Shown here in pieces: positions 58,569 to 64,000 of a stretch of DNA of 64,000 nt (positions within the stretch are counted from its first letter, which is position 1; every line of letters begins with the position of its first letter). The stretch comes from Membranipora membranacea (taxonomy: Eukaryota > Bryozoa > Gymnolaemata > Cheilostomatida > Membraniporidae), in contig OU612066.1 in assembly GCA_914767715.1 (NCBI GenBank), positions 10,175,001 through 10,239,000 on the forward strand, written 5' to 3'. The notes beneath the pieces are model-generated. The model saw only the letters and a program-made list of their open reading frames with translations. It ran no database searches and was not told the origin of the DNA. The position numbers and the translations under genes were made by a program.

Positions 58569-61500
58569 ATGTTGAAAAGATTAATTTTGCCGGTGGCTCT
58601 CTTTAGGTCTGCTATATCTCTTGGAGTAATAAGCCAACAGTGTAAGAAGCCAACACTTCAGTTCCAACGGGTAATCAATCAATCATTTGCAACAATGTCA
58701 TACAAAGCAGTTGAGAGAGGATCTAGAAATACTGATGACTACAAACTCTACTATGGTGAGCTCTTTCGACATACACTTACTTACTAGCACACGAGTGACA
58801 ATTGCCCCTAATCATCATACAATCATCATGTATCTGACATCCACTCCATTGACTGTGAGGGCAGACATACTTAGTATAACAAAGACCTACAATATACTTT
58901 TATCAATTATTTCTAGAGGGTCCATCTGGAGCCATATCACCTTGGCACGACATTCCACTTTATCATGACAAAGCTAATAACATCTTTAACATGGTCGTAG
59001 AGATCCCAAGATGGACTAACGCAAAAATGGAGGTGAGCTTCTGTATTCGGATAGTTGATAATCCAATAGCTATACCAACAGCCCATGATGGGCACAAAGA
59101 TGATACATCTGCATCCTTCTTGTATTCTAGGCTGAGTTATTTTATGCAATGCCAATATTTGAGCAGAAATAATTAAAACCATCATGCATTGAGAAGAGTT
59201 TTTGGTCAACTGCACATGGACCTCACAAAATAATACCTTGGCCTACATAATTAGCATAGTTTGAGTTTGATAACTCTTTCAACGTCAGTTGATGAGTTTG
59301 TCTGTGTTCTCATCTCTGAATCACCAAAACATTACGAGTATTGAAAATTGTTTATGCCGCCTAGCTAATTCTACACATGTAGTAAATCAACATGATTTCC
59401 CTTATGTTTGTACTGCTCTAAATATCCTTCTCTTACAAACATTTGTTGCTATAGGGTCATTAGGATTTTTCAAGTTGAACCTTGAAATTTTCCCAAAGTT
59501 TTTACAGACTACTAGCCTCAGTTTCATTTTTCTGTAAACCAATTTCTCTAGTTGATCTTACATAAATTTGTTGAAAATGTCCTATTGGCCTTAAATTGGC
59601 TTTGAAATTGAGTAATTTCTGAAACACAAGATCAGTAAGCTTGTCTTGTCCGTAAAAATACCTGTCCAACCTAGAACCTCAAAATAGCTGCAGTATTGAT
59701 GTCTAATTCTTTTTTTTCCTTCCCAGATGAGCACCAGCGGAAAAATGAATTACATCAAGCAAGATGCAAAGAAAGGAAAGCTTCGATACGTAGGAAACAT
59801 TTATCCCCATCACGGTTACATCTGGAACTACGGAGCTTTCCCTCAGGTTTGCTTCTATACCCTATTTTTGCTACCTAGCTTGATAACAACACTCTTTTCA
59901 GGGCCATCATCTGTGAAAAGTACAGAATTGTTCACCGACTCTTGTCAAGCTATTTTTGGCACTTGTTTTGGTGAAATTTTGACACTTGTTCGTTAAATTG
60001 GAAGAAAAAAAAACTGTTCATATCAAAGCAATCTCATAGCAATGAAAACAACATTTGTTTTTTTTTGTTCACCGCTACGAGATTTCTTTGATATGAACAG
60101 TGGTTGTTTTTTGCTTTCCCAAAATTTTAAAACTGAAACTGTCCTAAATCTGCATTCTTATTATCATGTATTTATAATTTTGCTTGAAACTGCCATCTAC
60201 TGATTTATGAGCTTGAAATCGTCAAGGTTATTATAACTCCTTACATATAACAGTCCATGTATAGGCCTAGCAGGACTATGTCATATTCCATGACAGATGG
60301 TTCTGTCTTGTCATGCTGTGACATGAAGCTGATGAACAGAATGTATGATTATGTATGGTTGTTATTTGCAGACTTGGGAAGATCCTACCCATATTGACCA
60401 GCACACAAACGCCAAGGGAGACAATGATCCCTTAGATGTATGTGAGATCGGTGATAAGGTACAGGGACGGGGAGCTGTTGTACAGGTCAAAGTATTAGGA
60501 ATTATGGCTATGATTGACGAAGGTGAGCCCACAAACATAATATGCACTGCATGACATTTGAACTTTCAGATGTTTACCTATTTCAATCTGGTATATAGGT
60601 CAGTTGTTTATTGGCCAACATGCAAACAGGATCAGACATACTGGGTCAGCTCTAAACGGCCCAGTTACATACCTGGTATAACTGTATACCATCTTGATCT
60701 ATCAGTATGGCTTTTGACTCATTAATTTGAGGCTGAGCACTGTCTCCTTCATACTTCATGTTCACAATAAACGTTACCCTTGCTTTCACTAGAGAAGTTA
60801 TGTATTTGCTGGAAGAAAAGTTTGTCGCATTCTCATACCTTTATTTGAACTCCTACCTTAGCCAGTGAAGATCTGTGCTAGCCAACGATAAGCTACCCAA
60901 AAATATCGTAACACAATACTAGCTTGTATTTGCTCCTCTTGGGTAGCTCTTTGCATTGTCTCTTACAGCTACTCACCTTATTTTGTACAGGCGAAACTGA
61001 CTGGAAGGTTCTTGTTATCGATGTCAATGATCCAATGGCTAGTCAGATAAACGGTATGATAATTACATTTTCACCTGTCACTCAAAGTCTAAACGTTCAT
61101 ACTTTTGTGTATCAAATCCATAAACATAACAATACTATTCATATGTTTATGATCATATTTAAACAAACTTATGAAAATGTGAATGGTTTCGAGCATGGCT
61201 ACCAATAACCACTATCTATAGAATTTATCTGATAAGATTTTCGGACTCTGTACTTGAATATCTCTCTTACACCGCTGATATCACTTATCTTATGAATTTG
61301 TAAATGACATAGTATTATGTTTGTAGATGTTGATGACATTGAGAAAGTGAAACCCGGTCTACTTAAGGTAAGTGAATGATTTCATAGCATGGATCTCTAT
61401 TAATCATAGATGTGGACCTACATGGATTTTTATCCAGACCTTGCAATACACCATTTTTATTTATTTGTACAGGGTGGGCCTGCTCACTAATGAACTTGCT

Positions 61501-62997
61501 TTATTTGAGGTGAATAAGTGGAACGTTTTTATTCTTATCGAAGTAATTTCATGGTGTGCAGAGAATGTAGCACAATAGTTAGCATTTTCATCGACTTAAT
61601 AATAATAAATTATTTCATCTGATTATTAATTTAAATGCATTCCCGATTGATACACTGTAGTTGCATTTGGATGCAGTTTGTCTGCTACGCTGAATTTATA
61701 ATTTACAGAAAATCATTTTAATGATGGCTGATTGACAGCTACTATCTTGATGTGCTTTTAGTCTTGAATGGAGTAGCAAACTTATCAGATCTTTCATTAG
61801 TTTCGAATACATCAAAACGCCCTGAGTTTTCTGTTACCAATGTACCATCAGATGGACCTCATCTCAGTGATGATAATGTTACGTTCTTTCAAACAACTGA
61901 ACCTCTTTACAACCTACTTTGTCCCAAAGGTCCCCAACTCCCGTATAGTTATATATAACAGTGTAACAACTGAGCAATTATTAGACAAAATTCAGTGTTA
62001 TCCCCTCTTTACTACAGATTACACAAAGGAGGACAACTCAATATACTCCTTTGTATGTTGTCTTTTAAGACCGAGCTCGCATCGAGATTTAACTGTTTAC
62101 ATAAAAAAATCATCAATAAATAGTCAGGCTCACTTTAATCCCCACAGTTCAATTTAGATCAGTCTCATGAAATCCCAATATGGGATCCTGTGGCTACTTA
62201 AAATTATTCACCCTCTTTCTATCAGAGATACAATAGTGTGTATCTAAAGATGTGTTAACCCAGAATTTATTATTATTTTCTGTTACAGGCTACTTATGAG
62301 TGGTTTGTTCTTTACAAAATCCCCGATGGTAAACCAAAGAACGTCTTCGCATTTGACGGTGCAGCCAAGGACAAAACTTTTGCTCTAGATATAATCTCTC
62401 AGACTGCCGAACAATGGAGAAAGCTTGTAACTAGCCAGACAGATTCTGGCGGTCTCAGCGGGTCAGTTTCACTACTAACATCAATATCTACATTTAACTC
62501 ATGCATAATTGTATCCATCATACTTCAAAGAGCCTTTTAAACCATTATTGATGATCGGAGTTTGGTGGTATTAACCACAACGGTATAATTATTATTTATA
62601 TGTCTATGGCCTTTTCTTATCACATTATTAACCACATCTTAGAGATGTAACCAAGTTGATCCTACTAAAATTACTATAACAAGCTGGTACCTTTACCTGT
62701 GTTTTATTTCTTGTTATATCTGATAAACATCATCAAACAACACAGCAGGCCACCACAGCCGCAGGCTCAGGATTTTGTGCGGTAGTAAACAAAGTGCTGA
62801 ATCAGAGATATTCACAATCGGCGGAAATTCACATTTTTCAGATTTTATTTTACAGATCAAATGTGTCAGTGGATGACAGTCCATTCAAAATCAGCCAGGA
62901 GGAGGCAAACAAAGAGGTGCAGAGCAGTGCTGCTCCCGGACCAGCTGGTCTCATTCCTGAAGGAGTTGATAAATGGCATTATGTCGGCAGTGTTTGA
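58569..62997 (+). CDS. PPA2: Inorganic pyrophosphatase, mitochondrial-type (8 exons)
   Basis: A family I soluble pyrophosphatase that hydrolyses PPi to two phosphates with Mg ions, pulling biosynthetic reactions forward. Exons 58569-58755, 58917-59032, 59727-59846, 60372-60522, 60991-61053, 61327-61367, 62289-62461 and 62856-62997 give 330 residues (human PPA2 334, PPA1 289). The signature GDNDPLDV (D-x-D-P-x-D, catalytic) spans the fourth exon. Other family words are YNIYP-like [33 protein letters not shown] and [15 protein letters not shown] (shown in parts). The first roughly 42 residues are basic and hydrophobic with no acidic residue ([19 protein letters not shown]), a mitochondrial presequence. 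An internal Met at codon 43 (MSYKAVERG) matches the usual cytosolic start, so one gene may supply both compartments. The mitochondrial name is inferred from the leader. Confidence 0.95.
60013..60101. repeat. Foldback repeat, pyrophosphatase intron
   Basis: Inverted 28-bp arms (60013-60040 and 60074-60101) share ACTGTTCATATCAAAG with few changes. The right arm plus the following TTGTTTTTTGCT recurs at 26571-26635. Confidence 0.65.
62024..62053. repeat. Hairpin resembling the CAAGGAG group
   Basis: Arms CAAAGGAG and CTCCTTTG, perfect over 8 bp, with a 14-base loop. It has the CA...TG ends of the other tiny elements but no 7-bp flanking repeat, so membership is doubtful. In the last long intron but one of the pyrophosphatase gene. 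Confidence 0.4.
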
Positions 62998-64000
62998 CTA
63001 TTCCACTCATCATTATAAGAAATCAGTACATAGAAACATTATTATCTTTTTCGAATAGGTAATTTAGCTAGACTGTGTCAGACTGAAAGACGTCATCATT
63101 GACTTCATGGTGGTCTTTGTTTATAAATCATCCTAAATTTTCTACCAATTTTATTTTTCTTTACGCTGATTCTCTTCCAACAGTGTGAGCAAATATAATA
63201 ACCCTTAATACTCAACGCGGTTCTCACGAGGTATGCCTCACGGAATTAAACGATTGTTAGCTAAATCTGTAATATCTCTACCAACAATCAGGCATAACTA
63301 ATATTACAAAACTGCATCATAGTTCACTCATCATTGAGTTGAACTATCATGAGATCCGTGACATTCACACAATTTATAATGCTGTAAGGTAACTCATTTG
63401 GGAAGCTTGAACGAGATTGTAAATCGGAGGTGTTGTGGGGATCATATTCTTACGGGTTGTTGCAAATATTATTTGCAAGTTGCTTGTTATCACACTACAA
63501 AATATTAAGGGATGTCATAAATTAAATACAGGCAAAATTCTTTGGTATAGGAAGATGAGAGGGTTTCACCAAGCCCTCAACCAGGTTGTAGGCATTAGTT
63601 TGAACATAGTTTCCTGTTCAGCTGCTGTTTCACAACCAAAAAACTGTTGTAGATTGTAGATAAATCATGAATATGTGACAAACCATAAAAAACATAATGT
63701 GATAAGGGTGATGTAGCCCCCAATAAACACAATATGAAGATGAGCAAAAATGAAACATGCGGGTGAATTTCAGAGCAATTTCTGTCAAGGAAATATAACA
63801 TGGACATTATTAGAGACATATGTGATATAAAGCTCTTAAAATATCTTAAAACCGATAAGTTATAGATGGTTGTAATTAAATTTTCTCATGGACGGTAAGC
63901 AAGATTTGTCTATGTCACTTTTAAAAAAAGGCTTGTCCGTGGATAAGTAGGGTGAATAGTGGGAGTTGTCTCACCAAGATAATTGCCATATTATAGCACT
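62998..64000. other. Downstream of pyrophosphatase, no gene recognised
   Basis: I see no exon, structured repeat or RNA gene here. The 3'UTR of the pyrophosphatase gene should occupy the first part. Confidence 0.5.

Noticed and set aside
1-64000. CRISPR array, operons or bacterial contamination
   Set aside because: No regularly spaced repeats. All recognised multi-exon genes have spliceosomal introns.

Overview
The window looks like nuclear DNA from an invertebrate animal. It is AT-rich, has four multi-exon genes with canonical GT-AG introns of mostly 200-900 bases, and carries metazoan proteins: Integrator subunit 3, TUT4/TUT7-type terminal uridylyltransferases and an aminergic GPCR. I cannot name the species or phylum from sequence alone. 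There is no operon, CRISPR, rRNA or complete tRNA.

Layout. 1-3690: no gene seen. 4021-16698 (-): INTS3, 30 exons rebuilt with consistent phases, about 1121 residues. 18331-27210 (-): a terminal uridylyltransferase paralog, copy A (16 exons found, about 889 residues). 27220-31470: the space between two divergent TUT genes, holding a hAT-like element. 31471-47559 (+): TUT copy B (28 exons, about 1560 residues, first coding exon not found). 47560-52151: no confident gene. 52152-53525 (+): an intronless aminergic-type GPCR. 53440-57000: a tandem duplication of the GPCR 3' end plus a tiny membrane-protein gene; one copy of each is broken. 58569-62997 (+): inorganic pyrophosphatase, 8 exons, with a mitochondrial-type leader. 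62998-64000: nothing recognised.

The two TUT genes are an inverted, head-to-head paralog pair that share most exon boundaries. Copy B keeps the N-terminal C2H2 finger but has Arg in place of the conserved His linked to uridine choice. Copy A keeps that His, but I could find no N-terminal third and no 29-codon exon.

The most unusual signal is a scattered set of very small perfect or near-perfect palindromes (18-37 bp, starting CA and usually ending TG). Ten are flanked by exact 7-bp direct repeats of unrelated sequence, as expected for insertions. They lie in introns and intergenic DNA, fall into four sequence groups, can nest in one another, and one is missing from the paralogous site in the GPCR duplication. 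Larger foldback elements (75-912 bp) occupy several introns and spacers.
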